64,000 nt of DNA from Serratia sp. FDAARGOS_506 (GTDB lineage: Bacteria; Pseudomonadota; Gammaproteobacteria; Enterobacterales; Enterobacteriaceae). How positions within the stretch are numbered: position 1 is the first letter of the stretch; each line of letters opens with the position of its first letter. Both the position numbers and the translations under genes were made by a program. Below the pieces are notes generated by a model, which searched no databases, had not been told where the DNA came from, and saw only the letters and a list, made by a program, of their open reading frames with translations. Positions 19,378 to 28,890 of this stretch are shown here, in pieces. The DNA lies in NCBI RefSeq assembly GCF_003812745.1, contig NZ_CP033831.1:1550001-1614000 (forward strand), given 5' to 3'.

Positions 19378-20280
19378 ATGGCCATGCAATCTCAAGACAT
19401 CATTCGTAAATCCGCCACCAATGGTTTCACGCCGGCGCCGCGCGCCCGTGACCACCAGGAAGAAGTGGCCAAACTGATCGATGTCACCACCTGTATCGGC
19501 TGCAAGGCCTGTCAGGTGGCCTGTTCCGAATGGAACGACATCCGCGACGAAGTGGGGCACAACGTCGGGGTGTACGATAACCCCGCCGATCTGACCGCCA
19601 AGTCGTGGACGGTGATGCGCTTCTCCGAGGTGGAGGAAAACGGCAAGCTGGAATGGCTGATCCGCAAGGATGGCTGCATGCACTGCGCCGATCCGGGCTG
19701 CCTGAAGGCCTGCCCGTCGGAAGGCGCGATCATTCAGTACGCCAACGGCATCGTCGACTTCCAGTCCGAGCACTGCATCGGCTGCGGCTACTGCATCGCC
19801 GGCTGCCCGTTCGACGTGCCGCGCATGAACAAGGACGACAACCGGGTGTACAAGTGCACCCTGTGCGTCGACCGCGTGGACGTCGGCCAGGAACCGGCCT
19901 GCGTGAAAACCTGCCCGACCGGCGCGATTCACTTCGGCACCAAGGAAGCGATGAAGCAGGTGGCGGCGGATCGCGTCAGCGAGCTGAACACCCGCGGCTA
20001 CCAGAATGCCGGTCTGTACGATCCGGCAGGGGTGGGCGGCACGCACGTGATGTACGTGCTGCACCACGCCGACAAACCGCAGCTGTATCACGGTTTGCCG
20101 GACAACCCGAGCATCAGCCCGGCGGTGACCTTCTGGAAGGGTGTGTGGAAACCCCTGGCGGCCATCGGTTTTGCCGCCACCTTCGCGGCCAGCGTGTTCC
20201 ACTATGTCGGCGTCGGGCCTAACCGCGTCGAGGATGAGGACGAGCACGACGAGTCGCACGACGAGGAGACGCGCAAATGA
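19378..20280 (+). CDS. fdoH: Formate dehydrogenase-O iron-sulfur subunit
   Basis: Beta subunit, 300 residues, which relays electrons from FdoG to the cytochrome through four [4Fe-4S] clusters. The cysteine groups [35 protein letters not shown] and CTLCVDRV are all present. A single membrane helix near the C-terminus (about residues 255-278) anchors it on the periplasmic side. The tail is rich in Glu/Asp/His. Its stop overlaps the fdoI start by 4 nt (ATGA). Confidence 0.97.
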   Translation: MAMQSQDIIRKSATNGFTPAPRARDHQEEVAKLIDVTTCIGCKACQVACSEWNDIRDEVGHNVGVYDNPADLTAKSWTVMRFSEVEENGKLEWLIRKDGCMHCADPGCLKACPSEGAIIQYANGIVDFQSEHCIGCGYCIAGCPFDVPRMNKDDNRVYKCTLCVDRVDVGQEPACVKTCPTGAIHFGTKEAMKQVAADRVSELNTRGYQNAGLYDPAGVGGTHVMYVLHHADKPQLYHGLPDNPSISPAVTFWKGVWKPLAAIGFAATFAASVFHYVGVGPNRVEDEDEHDESHDEETRK

Positions 20281-20912
20281 GAAAGGAAAAGCCCATTCAG
20301 CGTTACAGCGCACCGGAGCGCATCAACCACTGGATCGTGGCGTTCTGCTTCGTGTTCGCCGCCATCAGCGGGCTGGGGTTCTTCTTCCCCTCCTTCAACT
20401 GGCTGATGAACATCTTCGGGACGCCGCAGCTGGCGCGCATTCTGCACCCGTTTGTCGGGGTGATCATGTTTGCCGCGTTCCTGCTGATGTTCCTGCGCTA
20501 CTGGAAGCATAACCTGATCAACCGGGAAGATATCGTCTGGGCCAAGAACATCCACAAAATCGCCATGAACGAGGAAGTGGGTGATACCGGGCGCTATAAT
20601 TTCGGCCAGAAGTGCGTGTTCTGGGCGGCGATTATCAGCCTGGTGCTGCTGCTGGCCAGCGGCGTGGTGATCTGGCGGCCGTATTTTGCGCCGTCGTTCT
20701 CCATCCCGCTGATCCGCATCGCGCTGCTGGTGCATTCGCTGGCCGCGGTCGGCCTGATTATCGTGATTATGGTGCACATTTACGCCGCATTGTGGGTAAA
20801 AGGCACCATTACCGCGATGGTGGAAGGCTGGGTGCCGGCGGCCTGGGCCAAGAAACATCATCCGCGCTGGTACCGTGAGGTCCGCGAGAAACGACAGGAA
20901 GATAAACCCTGA
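20277..20912 (+). CDS. fdoI: Formate dehydrogenase-O cytochrome b556 subunit
   Basis: Gamma subunit, 211 residues, a four-helix membrane protein that carries two hemes b and reduces quinone. Conserved histidines occur in [11 protein letters not shown] near the N-terminus and in helix 4 ([12 protein letters not shown]). The start overlaps fdoH, and the stop shares a base with the fdhE start (TGATG), so the operon is tightly coupled. Confidence 0.96.
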   Translation: MRKEKPIQRYSAPERINHWIVAFCFVFAAISGLGFFFPSFNWLMNIFGTPQLARILHPFVGVIMFAAFLLMFLRYWKHNLINREDIVWAKNIHKIAMNEEVGDTGRYNFGQKCVFWAAIISLVLLLASGVVIWRPYFAPSFSIPLIRIALLVHSLAAVGLIIVIMVHIYAALWVKGTITAMVEGWVPAAWAKKHHPRWYREVREKRQEDKP

Positions 20913-21841
20913 TGAGTATCCGCATCGTTCCTAAAGAGCAGTTAGGGGCACAGCGTGAGAAGTCCACAACGGCGGAGAACATCCCGCCGTTACTTTTCGC
21001 CAACCTGAAAAGCCTGTACAGCCGCCGCGCCGATCGTCTGCGTCAGCTGGCGGTCGACAATCCGCTGGGCGACTACCTGAACTTCGCCGCCGAGCTGGCG
21101 CAGGCGCAGCAGCATGCGCTGCACGATAACCCGCTGGAGCTCGATCTGAGTGAAGCGCTGGCGCAGGGCGCCGCCAGCGGCAAACCGCCGCTCGATCTGA
21201 GCGTGTTCCCGCGCAGCGAGCACTGGCGCAAGCTGCTGACGTCGCTGATCGCCGAGCTGCGTCCGCAGGCGCCGGAGCATATCCTGACGGTGCTGGACAA
21301 CCTGGAGAAAGCCTCAGCGCACGAGCTGGAAATGATGGCCGACGCCTTGCTCAACCGCGAGTTCGGCAAGGTGGGCAGCGAGAAGGCGCCGTTCCTCTGG
21401 GCCGCGCTGTCGCTCTACTGGGCGCAGATGGCCAGCCTGATCCCCGGCAAGGCGCGCGCCGAATACGGCGAGCAGCGCCAGTTCTGCCCGGTGTGCGGCA
21501 GTATCCCGGTCTCCAGCATGGTGCACATCGGCACCGTCAACGGCCTGCGCTACCTGCACTGCAACCTGTGCGAAAGCGAATGGCACGTGGTGCGGGTGAA
21601 ATGCAGCAACTGCGAACAGACCCGCGATCTCAACTACTGGTCGCTGGACAGCGAACAGGCGGCGGTGAAAGCGGAGAGCTGCGGCGACTGCGGCACTTAC
21701 CTGAAGATTCTCTATCAGGAAAAAGACCCTCAGGTCGAAGCGGTGGCCGACGATCTGGCTTCGCTGGTGCTGGACGCCCGCATGGAAGAAGAAGGCTTCG
21801 GTCGCAGCAGCATCAATCCGTTCCTGTTCCCCGCGGAGTAA
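20912..21841 (+). CDS. fdhE: Formate dehydrogenase accessory protein FdhE
   Basis: Cytoplasmic accessory protein of 309 residues required for activity of the Fdo and Fdn enzymes. Four CxxC motifs that bind iron are visible: CPVCGS, CNLCES, CSNCEQ and CGDCGT. The order fdoGHI-fdhE is the same as in E. coli. fdhD, which in E. coli lies divergent to fdoG, is not in this window. Confidence 0.96.
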   Translation: MSIRIVPKEQLGAQREKSTTAENIPPLLFANLKSLYSRRADRLRQLAVDNPLGDYLNFAAELAQAQQHALHDNPLELDLSEALAQGAASGKPPLDLSVFPRSEHWRKLLTSLIAELRPQAPEHILTVLDNLEKASAHELEMMADALLNREFGKVGSEKAPFLWAALSLYWAQMASLIPGKARAEYGEQRQFCPVCGSIPVSSMVHIGTVNGLRYLHCNLCESEWHVVRVKCSNCEQTRDLNYWSLDSEQAAVKAESCGDCGTYLKILYQEKDPQVEAVADDLASLVLDARMEEEGFGRSSINPFLFPAE

Positions 21842-21845
21842 CCGC

Positions 21846-21869
21846 CCGGCCCCGTTCGCGCGGGGCCGG
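21846..21869 (+). terminator. GC-rich hairpin after fdhE
   Basis: A 9-bp perfect stem (CCGGCCCCG / CGGGGCCGG) with a 6-nt loop starts 5 nt after the fdhE stop. There is no U run, so it may be a weak terminator or an mRNA 3' end. Confidence 0.55.
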
Positions 21870-21955
21870 ACAAGCAATTTCAGAACGGGCTTCTGGCATT
21901 CGCCCGGGCGAGTTGCTACGTTTAGGCCATAACGCGCCAAGCGAAAGGAACCACG

Positions 21956-22606
21956 ATGTTAAACACCCTGGCAAAACTGACCGCGGTCGCCGTGCTGGCG
22001 ATGGGACTGGCGGCCTGCGACAACAAAGACGACACCAAACCGGCGGTACCGCCACCGGACACCAAGCCGACAGTGACGCAGCCCGCACCACCGCCGCCGC
22101 CTGCGCCGGTAGAAACCCCGCCCGCGCCGCCGGGGCTGAGCGTGTCGCTGCAGAAGGGTAAAATCACCTTCGAGCTGCCGCCGGGATTTAGCGATCAGAC
22201 GCTGAACAGCGGCATCATCAACGACAGCACCTCCACCATTCAGCGTTTCCTTGACGGCAAGTCGCGGCAGAGCGCGGTCTCGTCCGAAGTGATCCCGCCG
22301 GACGACATGAAGCTCAACACCAGCGACAAAATGCTGAAAGAGCTGGCGCAGAGCGCCATCACGGTGCTGGCCGAGCGCTATCAGAATATCCAGACCACCA
22401 AAGAAGAGAACTTCACCGTCGGCAAACAGAAGTTTCGCCGGGTGGATACCGAGCAGACCGTCAACGGGCAAAAAGTGGTGTCCACGCTGGTGTTGACGGT
22501 GTTCAACAAGCGGGTGGTGACGCTGCAAATGCTGTCGCCGGCCAAAACGCCGGAAGTGCATCAGGCGCTGGTGCAGCGGATTATCGATACCCTGGCGGTG
22601 AAGTAA
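21956..22606 (+). CDS. DcrB-family lipoprotein with proline-rich linker
   Basis: Predicted lipoprotein of 216 residues: signal peptide ending in LAAC (Cys about 20), then a Pro/Thr-rich linker (about residues 28-58), then a domain like E. coli DcrB (ITFELPPGFSDQT..., VTLQMLSP..., IIDTLAV at the end). DcrB is an envelope protein of poorly defined role, needed for some phage and colicin uptake. The linker is longer than in E. coli DcrB, so this may be a paralogue. AAAGGAACC precedes the ATG. Confidence 0.7.
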   Translation: MLNTLAKLTAVAVLAMGLAACDNKDDTKPAVPPPDTKPTVTQPAPPPPPAPVETPPAPPGLSVSLQKGKITFELPPGFSDQTLNSGIINDSTSTIQRFLDGKSRQSAVSSEVIPPDDMKLNTSDKMLKELAQSAITVLAERYQNIQTTKEENFTVGKQKFRRVDTEQTVNGQKVVSTLVLTVFNKRVVTLQMLSPAKTPEVHQALVQRIIDTLAVK

Positions 22607-22641
22607 GGGCGCCGCAGCCAGGACGAAGCGGAGGAGAACGG

Positions 22642-23247
22642 ATGAAGCTTATCGGCAGTTACACCAGTCCCTTTGTGCGCAAGATTTCCGTGATGCTGCT
22701 GGAGAAGGGGATCGCGTTCGAATTCGTCAACGATCCGCCGTATGAGCCCGGCAGCCGAGTGAAGGAGCTGAACCCGCTCGGCAAGGTGCCGGTGCTGATC
22801 GCCGATGACGGCGAGGTGTTCTACGACTCGCCGGTGGTGGCCGAATATCTCGAGCTGCTGGCGGTGGAACCGGCGTTTTTGCCGGCCGATCGCGCCGCCG
22901 CGTTGCGCGTCCGCCAGGTGGCTGCGTTGGCGGACGGCGTGACCGAAGCGGCGGCGACCCTGTTTCGCGAAAGCCGGCGCGCGCCGGAAAAGCAGGATGA
23001 AAACTGGATGCTGCGCCAGCGTGACAAGCTGACGCACGGGTTGGATGCGCTGGAGGCGCTGGCGCGGGAAAAAACGTGGCTCAATGCCGAGCGGCTGACG
23101 CTGGCGGATATCGCCACCGGCTGCGCGCTGGGCTACCTCAATTTTCGCCGCATCCTGCCCAACTGGTGCGTCGAGCGTCCGGCGCTGGTCAAGCTGGCCG
23201 AACGTTTGTTCGCCCGCGAAAGCTTCGCCCGCACCTCGCCACCCTGA
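22642..23247 (+). CDS. yibF: Glutathione S-transferase family protein YibF
   Basis: GST-like protein of 201 residues (E. coli YibF 202). N-terminal thioredoxin-fold domain with GSYTSPFVRK at the glutathione site and LNPLGKVPVL (cis-Pro); all-helical C-terminal domain ending in LFARESFART. In E. coli yibF lies just upstream of selAB, as here. Its substrate is unknown. GGAGGAGAA precedes the ATG. Confidence 0.92.
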   Translation: MKLIGSYTSPFVRKISVMLLEKGIAFEFVNDPPYEPGSRVKELNPLGKVPVLIADDGEVFYDSPVVAEYLELLAVEPAFLPADRAAALRVRQVAALADGVTEAAATLFRESRRAPEKQDENWMLRQRDKLTHGLDALEALAREKTWLNAERLTLADIATGCALGYLNFRRILPNWCVERPALVKLAERLFARESFARTSPP

Positions 23248-23258
23248 GCTTTTTTCTT

Positions 23259-23278
23259 CCCCGCCGCGGCGGGGTTTT
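23259..23278 (+). terminator. Terminator after yibF
   Basis: A 16-nt perfect palindrome (CCCCGCCG / CGGCGGGG) is followed by TTTT. It separates yibF from selA, although the gap to selA is only 68 nt. Confidence 0.7.
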
Positions 23279-23315
23279 GCTATGCCGATACGTCTAAACT
23301 GAAAACCGAGCGACC

Positions 23316-24710
23316 ATGAGCACTGAATCCCACCTTCTTTACAGCCAACTGCCCGCCATCGACCGTCTGCTGCGTGAACCCGCGATTGAACCGCTGGTGG
23401 CGCAGCATGGCCAGACGCTGATCGGCGAACTGCTGCGCCGGCTGCAGGCCCAGGCGCGCGACGCGATCAGGCAACAGCAACGTTTACCCGCCTGGTGCGA
23501 CGACTGGCCGCAGGCGCTCCGGGCGGAGCTGGCCCGGCAGCAACGCCCGGCTTTGCTGCCGGTGTTCAATCTCAGCGGCACCGTGCTGCACACCAACCTC
23601 GGGCGCGCCCTGCTGGCGCAGCCGGTGAAGGAGGCGGTGAACGCAGTGATGGGGGAAGCGGTGACGCTGGAGTACGATCTGGACGGCGCCGGGCGCGGCC
23701 ATCGCGATCGGGCGGTGGCGGATCTGCTGTGCCGGCTGACCGGCGCGGAAGACGCCTGCATCGTCAATAACAACGCGGCGGCGGTGCTGCTGATGCTGGC
23801 GGCGATCGCCCCCGGCAAAGAGGTGGTGGTATCGCGCGGCGAGCTGGTTGAGATCGGCGGCGCGTTCCGCATACCCGACGTGATGCGTCAGGCCGGCTGC
23901 CAATTGGTGGAGGTCGGCACTACCAACCGCACCCATCTGAAAGATTATCGCCACGCCATCAATGAGCAGACCGGCCTGTTGATGAAGGTGCACACCAGCA
24001 ACTACAGCATTCAGGGCTTTACCGCGGCGGTCGACGAGGCCGAATTGGCGTTGCTCGGGGCCGAACAGGGCGTGCCGACCGCCACCGACCTGGGCAGCGG
24101 CTCGCTGATCGACATGGCGCAGTACGGCCTGCCCGCCGAACCGATGCCGCAGCGGCTGCTGGCCGCCGGCGTCGATTTGGTGACGTTCTCCGGCGACAAG
24201 CTGCTGGGCGGCCCGCAGGCCGGCATCATCGTCGGCAAAAAGGCGCTGATCGCCCGCCTGCAACAGCATCCGCTCAAGCGCGCGCTGCGCGTCGGCAAGC
24301 TGACGCTGGCGGCCCTGGAGGCCACGCTGCGGCTCTATCTGCAGCCGGAGAAGCTGGCTGAGCAGCTGCCGACGCTGCGGCTGCTGACCCGCCCGCAGCA
24401 GGAGATGCAACAAGCGGCCGAGCGGCTGCTGGCGGCGCTGGCGCCGCAGTTCAGCGCCGATTTCGACCTGCGTGCCGAACCGTGCTGGTCGCAGATTGGC
24501 AGCGGTTCGCTGCCGGTGGATCGCCTGCCCAGCTATGCGCTGACCTTCACGCCGCGCGACGGCCGCGGCGCCACGCTGGAAGCGTTGGCCGAGCGCTGGC
24601 GCCGCCTGCCGCAACCGGTGATCGGCCGCCTCGGCGACGGCCGGCTGTGGCTGGATCTGCGCTGTCTGGAACAGGAAGGAGCGCTGATCGAAGCGCTGAG
24701 CGCCTCATGA
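23316..24710 (+). CDS. selA: L-seryl-tRNA(Sec) selenium transferase
   Basis: PLP enzyme that converts seryl-tRNA(Sec) to selenocysteyl-tRNA(Sec) with selenophosphate. 464 residues, near the E. coli length. The PLP lysine is Lys295 in [13 protein letters not shown], the same number as in E. coli. Other family signatures are [15 protein letters not shown] and [14 protein letters not shown]. Its stop overlaps the selB start (ATGA, 24707-24710). Confidence 0.97.
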   Translation: MSTESHLLYSQLPAIDRLLREPAIEPLVAQHGQTLIGELLRRLQAQARDAIRQQQRLPAWCDDWPQALRAELARQQRPALLPVFNLSGTVLHTNLGRALLAQPVKEAVNAVMGEAVTLEYDLDGAGRGHRDRAVADLLCRLTGAEDACIVNNNAAAVLLMLAAIAPGKEVVVSRGELVEIGGAFRIPDVMRQAGCQLVEVGTTNRTHLKDYRHAINEQTGLLMKVHTSNYSIQGFTAAVDEAELALLGAEQGVPTATDLGSGSLIDMAQYGLPAEPMPQRLLAAGVDLVTFSGDKLLGGPQAGIIVGKKALIARLQQHPLKRALRVGKLTLAALEATLRLYLQPEKLAEQLPTLRLLTRPQQEMQQAAERLLAALAPQFSADFDLRAEPCWSQIGSGSLPVDRLPSYALTFTPRDGRGATLEALAERWRRLPQPVIGRLGDGRLWLDLRCLEQEGALIEALSAS

Positions 24711-26548
24711 TCATCGCCACCGCCGGCCATGTCGATCATGGCAAAACGACCCTGCTGCAGGCGATCTCCGGGATCAACGCGGATCGCCTGCCGGAAGAGA
24801 AACGCCGCGGCATGACCATCGATCTGGGCTACGCCTACTGGCCGCAGCCGGATGGCCGGGTGCTGGGCTTTATCGACGTGCCCGGCCACGAGAAGTTCCT
24901 CGCCAACATGCTGGCGGGCGTCGGTGGCATCGACCATGCATTGCTGGTGGTGGCCTGCGACGACGGCGTGATGGCGCAAACCCGCGAGCATCTGGCGATC
25001 CTGCGCCTGAGCGGACGCCCGGCGCTGACGGTGGCGCTGACCAAGGCCGACCGGGTGGACGCGGCGCGTGTCGACGAGGTACGCCGCCAGGTGCGTGGCG
25101 AACTGGCACGCCAGGGCTGGCCCGATGCGCCGCTGTTTATTACCGCGGCGGCGGCGGGAGAGGGCATCGAGGCGCTGCGCGCGCATTTGCAGGCGCTGCC
25201 CTCCGGCGAGCATGCGCTGACGCGCCGTTTTCGCCTGGCGGTAGACCGTGCGTTCAGCGTCAAAGGGGCGGGGCTGGTGGTGACCGGCACCGCGCTCGGT
25301 GGCCGGGTGCAGGTGGGGGATACGCTGTGGCTGACCGGCGCCGACGCGCCGGTGCGGGTGCGTGGCCTGCACGCCCAAAATCAGAGCGTGGAACAGGCGC
25401 AGACCGGGCAACGTATCGCGCTGAACATCAGCGGCGATGTCGATAAAGACCGGATCGCGCGCGGCGACTGGCTGCTGGCGCAGCGCCCGCCGGAGGCGGC
25501 GGAACGCATTCTGGTGGCGCTGGAAGCGGATCAGCCGATCCGCCATTGGCAGCCGCTGCATCTGCACCATGCCGCCAGCCACATCACCGGGCGCATTTCG
25601 CTGCTGAACGACGGGCTGGCGGAACTGATCCTCGATCGTCCGCTGTGGCTGGCGGAGAACGATCGGCTGGTGCTGCGCGATATCGGCGCGCGGCAAACGC
25701 TGGGCGCGGCCCGGGTGCTCAGGCTGAGCGCGCCCAAACGCGGCAAGCGCCGGCCGGACTATTTGGCATGGCTGCAGGCCCTGACGCAGGCGCAAGACGA
25801 TGCGCAGGCGCTGGCGCTTGAGCTGCCGCACGGCGCGCTGCCGTTGGCGGCGTTCGCCTGGGCGCGTCAGTTGACCGACGATGGCCTGGCGGCACTGCTG
25901 GCGAACCGCGATCTGCTGATCGTCGGTGACCGGGCGCTGGCGCAGGAGCAGGTGCAACAGGCGGAGAGCCGGCTGCTGCAGGTGCTGGCGGAGTACCACC
26001 AACAGCACGCAGACCAGCTGGGGTTAGGGCGCGCCCGCCTGCGGCGCATGGCCCTGCCTCAGCAGCCGGAAGCGTTGGTGTTTATGATGATCGATCGGCT
26101 GCTGAAGGCCGGTGCGCTGCGCAATACGCGCGGCTGGCTACACCTGCCGGAACACGGCCTGGCATTCAGTGCCGAAGAGGCGCCGCTGTGGGCGCGCATC
26201 GAACCGCTGTTCGGCGACGAGCCGTGGTGGGTACGCGATCTGGCGAGTGAGTTGGGCGAGGAGGAGAGCCGGGTGCGGACGCTGCTGCGCAAGGCGGCCC
26301 AGCTGGGCCATGTGACGGCGGTGGTGGTGGATCGCTATTACCTCAGCCGACGCATCGATCAGTTCGCGGCGCTGATCCGCGAGCTGGATGCGGAGCGGGG
26401 CGGCGCCAACGCCGCCGACTTCCGCGATCGGCTCGGCGTCGGGCGCAAGCTGGCGATCCAGGTGCTGGAGTTCTTCGATCGCAGCGGTTTTACCCGCCGC
26501 AAGGGCAACGAGCATCTGCTGCGCGACGGCGGGTTGTTCGGCAACTGA
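24707..26548 (+). CDS. selB: Selenocysteine-specific elongation factor
   Basis: GTPase that brings Sec-tRNA(Sec) to ribosomes paused at UGA next to a SECIS hairpin. 613 residues from ATG 24707 (E. coli 614). G motifs: GHVDHGKTT (G1), DVPGHEKF (G3), TKAD (G4). The C-terminal half (from about residue 370) consists of winged helices that bind SECIS RNA. The open frame extends upstream into selA, but the ATGA overlap and family length fix the start here. Confidence 0.97.
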   Translation: MIIATAGHVDHGKTTLLQAISGINADRLPEEKRRGMTIDLGYAYWPQPDGRVLGFIDVPGHEKFLANMLAGVGGIDHALLVVACDDGVMAQTREHLAILRLSGRPALTVALTKADRVDAARVDEVRRQVRGELARQGWPDAPLFITAAAAGEGIEALRAHLQALPSGEHALTRRFRLAVDRAFSVKGAGLVVTGTALGGRVQVGDTLWLTGADAPVRVRGLHAQNQSVEQAQTGQRIALNISGDVDKDRIARGDWLLAQRPPEAAERILVALEADQPIRHWQPLHLHHAASHITGRISLLNDGLAELILDRPLWLAENDRLVLRDIGARQTLGAARVLRLSAPKRGKRRPDYLAWLQALTQAQDDAQALALELPHGALPLAAFAWARQLTDDGLAALLANRDLLIVGDRALAQEQVQQAESRLLQVLAEYHQQHADQLGLGRARLRRMALPQQPEALVFMMIDRLLKAGALRNTRGWLHLPEHGLAFSAEEAPLWARIEPLFGDEPWWVRDLASELGEEESRVRTLLRKAAQLGHVTAVVVDRYYLSRRIDQFAALIRELDAERGGANAADFRDRLGVGRKLAIQVLEFFDRSGFTRRKGNEHLLRDGGLFGN

Positions 26549-26576
26549 TTGCGTGTTTTTTGTTCTCTGATGGCGG

Positions 26577-26612
26577 TATAATCAGCTTTAATCACTTTGA
26601 TTGATGTTGATT
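26577..26612 (+). promoter_or_regulatory. Promoter and candidate operator of the toxin-antitoxin pair
   Basis: A perfect TATAAT at 26577-26582 is followed by AATCA, AATCA, TTGAT and TTGAT blocks that form an imperfect inverted arrangement up to 26612. Antitoxins of the ribbon-helix-helix type bind such repeats. No good -35 box is seen at standard spacing. Confidence 0.4.
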
Positions 26613-26630
26613 GTACTGAGGAGCAATACG

Positions 26631-26891
26631 ATGAATACGAAAGTCATCACCGCTCATGTGCCGCTGCCTTTGGCTGAAAAGGTGGATGAAATGGCCGCCA
26701 AACTTGAACGTTCACGGGGATGGATAGTGAAGCAAGCCCTCGCAGCCTGGCTTGAGCAAGAGGAAGAGCGCCGTCGATTAACGCTGGCGGCGCTGGCCGA
26801 TGTCGAGCAGCAAAACGTCATCGATCATGAGTCGGTAGAAGCCTGGGCTGCCAGCCTGGACAGTGACGAGCCGCTGCCGGTACCGCGCTGA
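26631..26891 (+). CDS. Ribbon-helix-helix antitoxin
   Basis: Antitoxin-like protein of 86 residues. The N-terminus (VITAHVPLPLAEKVDEMAAKLERSR, then SRGWIVKQAL) is a CopG/RHH DNA-binding fold; the acidic C-terminus likely wraps the toxin. GAGGAG lies 7 nt before the ATG. Its stop shares the A of the toxin ATG (TGATG). Codon use is less GC-biased than in selB, consistent with horizontal acquisition. Confidence 0.85.
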   Translation: MNTKVITAHVPLPLAEKVDEMAAKLERSRGWIVKQALAAWLEQEEERRRLTLAALADVEQQNVIDHESVEAWAASLDSDEPLPVPR

Positions 26892-27166
26892 TGGAGTTAA
26901 AATGGACGAGTAAGGCGCTATCGGATTTGGCGCGTTTGTTTGAGTTTCTTGCCTTGGCTAACCGTACTGCGGCAGCGAATTCGGTGAAGGCCTTGGTCGC
27001 TGCGCCTAAAGCGTTGCTTGATAATCCTCGCCTGGGTGAAAGACTGGATGAGTTTTTACCGCAGGAAGTGAGGCGTATTCTGGTCGGCCGTTATGAGATA
27101 CGTTACCAGGTGCAGCCGGCAACGATTTATGTTCTGCGTATTTGGCATACCCGCGAAGAGCGATAG
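26891..27166 (+). CDS. RelE/ParE family toxin
   Basis: Small basic protein of 91 residues. The fold signature ELKWTSKALSDLARLFEFL at the N-terminus and RRILVGRYEIRYQV...IYVLRIWHTRE at the C-terminus are typical of ParE/RelE toxins. ParE members inhibit gyrase and RelE members cleave mRNA at the ribosome; the target here cannot be assigned, though RIWHTREER is more ParE-like. Translation is coupled to the antitoxin. Confidence 0.85.
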   Translation: MELKWTSKALSDLARLFEFLALANRTAAANSVKALVAAPKALLDNPRLGERLDEFLPQEVRRILVGRYEIRYQVQPATIYVLRIWHTREER

Positions 27167-27177
27167 GCCGAATTCCC

Positions 27178-28089
27178 CTATCCGATAAACCTGACGGCGG
27201 CCCGGCTCACGTCGGGCGTCTGGGCGGTGAGAAACGCCTGTAAACGTTCGATCAGCGGCCGCTTCGCCGACTCCGCCGGCCAAACCAGATAATAACCGTC
27301 GCCGGTGCGCACGGCGGCGTCACAAGGCAGCGCCAATAACCCTTCCTCAATGGTCTGCAGGCTCAGCGCCAGATCGCCGATCGAGACACCGTGCCCGGCG
27401 ATGGCCGCCGCATTGCCCTGTTCCAGCGAATCAAATACCTGGCCGCGTGCAAGATCGAGCGGGGCCGCGATGCCGCTTTTTTGCAGCCAGCGCCGCCAGT
27501 CGCGCCGATCGGGCGAAGGGTGGATCAGCGGGCAGGCGGCGAGATCGCGCCGTCCGTCGGCGAGCAGCGCAGGGGCGCAAATCGGGATTAGCCATTCGTC
27601 GAACAGCTTGGCGGCGGCGGTAGCGGCGCCAAAATGACCGTTGCCGAGCAGGATGGCGCAGTCGTAGGGTTCGCTGAAAAAATCCACGCTGTCGATGTCC
27701 ATCCAGACGCTGGTTGCCTGCACGTCGAACGCCTGCGTCGTTTGCCGGAACCGGCTCAGGCAGTCCAGCAGCCAGCGCATAGTCAGGGTGGAGGGCGCCT
27801 TCAGCCGCAGCAGATCGCGGTGGCTTCTGAACAGCTCGCAGGCTTGCTCGATGCGGCCAAACCCTTGCTGCAGCTCGGCGGCGAAGATTTTCCCCTGTGG
27901 CGTGACCTCGATACGCGGGCCGTTGCGCTGGAACAGCCGGCAGCCGAAGTGCTGCTCCAGCGTTTTGATGTGCTTGCTGACGGCGCTGGGGGTGAGATGC
28001 AGCTCCTCGGCGGCCAGTGTGAACGAGCCGGTGCGGGCGGCGCTTTCGAAGGCGCGCAGGGCGTAAAGCGGCGGAAGGGAACTGGCCAT
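27178..28089 (-). CDS. LysR-type regulator (GcvA-like)
   Basis: LysR-family transcription factor of 303 residues. The N-terminal helix-turn-helix (YALRAFESAARTGSFTLAAEEL, HLTPSAVSKHIKTLE) and the effector domain (LRLKAPSTLTMRWLLDCLSRF) resemble GcvA/AmpR proteins. It is divergent from the LysE-type exporter at 28211 with 121 bp between starts, so it probably controls that gene. The inducer is unknown. Confidence 0.9.
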   Translation of the reverse strand: MASSLPPLYALRAFESAARTGSFTLAAEELHLTPSAVSKHIKTLEQHFGCRLFQRNGPRIEVTPQGKIFAAELQQGFGRIEQACELFRSHRDLLRLKAPSTLTMRWLLDCLSRFRQTTQAFDVQATSVWMDIDSVDFFSEPYDCAILLGNGHFGAATAAAKLFDEWLIPICAPALLADGRRDLAACPLIHPSPDRRDWRRWLQKSGIAAPLDLARGQVFDSLEQGNAAAIAGHGVSIGDLALSLQTIEEGLLALPCDAAVRTGDGYYLVWPAESAKRPLIERLQAFLTAQTPDVSRAAVRFIG

Positions 28090-28210
28090 CGCGGCGTCTC
28101 TAATAATGAGTCTGATTCACAGTAAACGACAGGATTACTCCTTTTTCAAGGCGGGGGCGGCGGCATGATAATGGCACGACGCCAACTGACTGAATGTGAG
28201 TGAAATAAAG

Positions 28211-28837
28211 ATGAACCTGTCGTTATTGGCGGCGTATTTCGCCGCCATTTTTTTGCTGATCGCCACGCCGGGGCCGGTGGTGGTGATGGTGGCCAACACC
28301 GCAGCGCGCTTTGGCGCCCGGCGCGCGCTGTTGACCGCGTTGGGCAGCAACTGGGCCTCCTTGTTGCTGATCGGTATCGCCGCGCTGATTATCACCGGTC
28401 TGTTCGCCGTGGATATGCACATGCTGCAGTGGGTAGGCCTGCTTGGTTGCCTGTTTATCGGCCGTATGGCGATCGTTTCGCTGTATGAGGATTTATCCGC
28501 ACGAACCCCCAATGCGCAGCCCGTTGCGCCGCCGCAAAAACGCTCGGCGATCGTGAACGGTTTTCTGGTGGGCATCGCCAATCCCAAAGACATTATCTTT
28601 TTCGTCGCCTTTTTCCCACAGTTCATCGCCGTCACCCCCTCGATCGGCGTCAGCCTGACGCTGCTGACCGTGCTGTGGGTGCTGGCGGACTTCGCCATCT
28701 TGCTGGCCTATATCACTCTGCTGTCGGGGACGGCATTGCAGCGCGCGCGGCGGGCGATCTCTGTCCTGTCGGCGTTGCTGCTGTTGGTGGTGGCTGTGGT
28801 GGGAGCGGGATATGCGCTGTGGGGGCTTCTCGGCTGA
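28211..28837 (+). CDS. LysE/RhtB family exporter
   Basis: Second LysE-type inner-membrane exporter in the window, 208 residues from ATG 28211; a GTG at 28196 is the alternative start. Hydrophobic helices and the signature ATPGPVVVMVANTAARFGAR, plus NPKDIIFFVAFFPQFI, define the family. Substrate unknown. Its terminator is shared with the convergent mdfA. Confidence 0.87.
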   Translation: MNLSLLAAYFAAIFLLIATPGPVVVMVANTAARFGARRALLTALGSNWASLLLIGIAALIITGLFAVDMHMLQWVGLLGCLFIGRMAIVSLYEDLSARTPNAQPVAPPQKRSAIVNGFLVGIANPKDIIFFVAFFPQFIAVTPSIGVSLTLLTVLWVLADFAILLAYITLLSGTALQRARRAISVLSALLLLVVAVVGAGYALWGLLG

Positions 28838-28847
28838 AGCCGTATAA

Positions 28848-28880
28848 AAAACGCCGGTCGGGAAACCGGACCGGCGTTTT
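28848..28880. terminator. Bidirectional terminator between the LysE exporter and mdfA
   Basis: AAAACGCCGGTC (28848-28859) and GACCGGCGTTTT (28869-28880) form a perfect 12-bp stem with a 9-nt loop. A or T runs on both sides allow termination in both directions. Confidence 0.92.
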
Positions 28881-28890
28881 ATCGCGGTGT

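Noticed and set aside
16102-20313. Very long open frame on the minus strand opposite fdoGHI
   Set aside because: It is a codon-bias shadow of GC-rich genes, with His/Arg/Val-rich composition and no family resemblance.
24482-24706. N-terminal extension of selB into selA
   Set aside because: The family starts at [15 protein letters not shown] and the ATGA overlap is typical; the extension is out-of-frame selA sequence.
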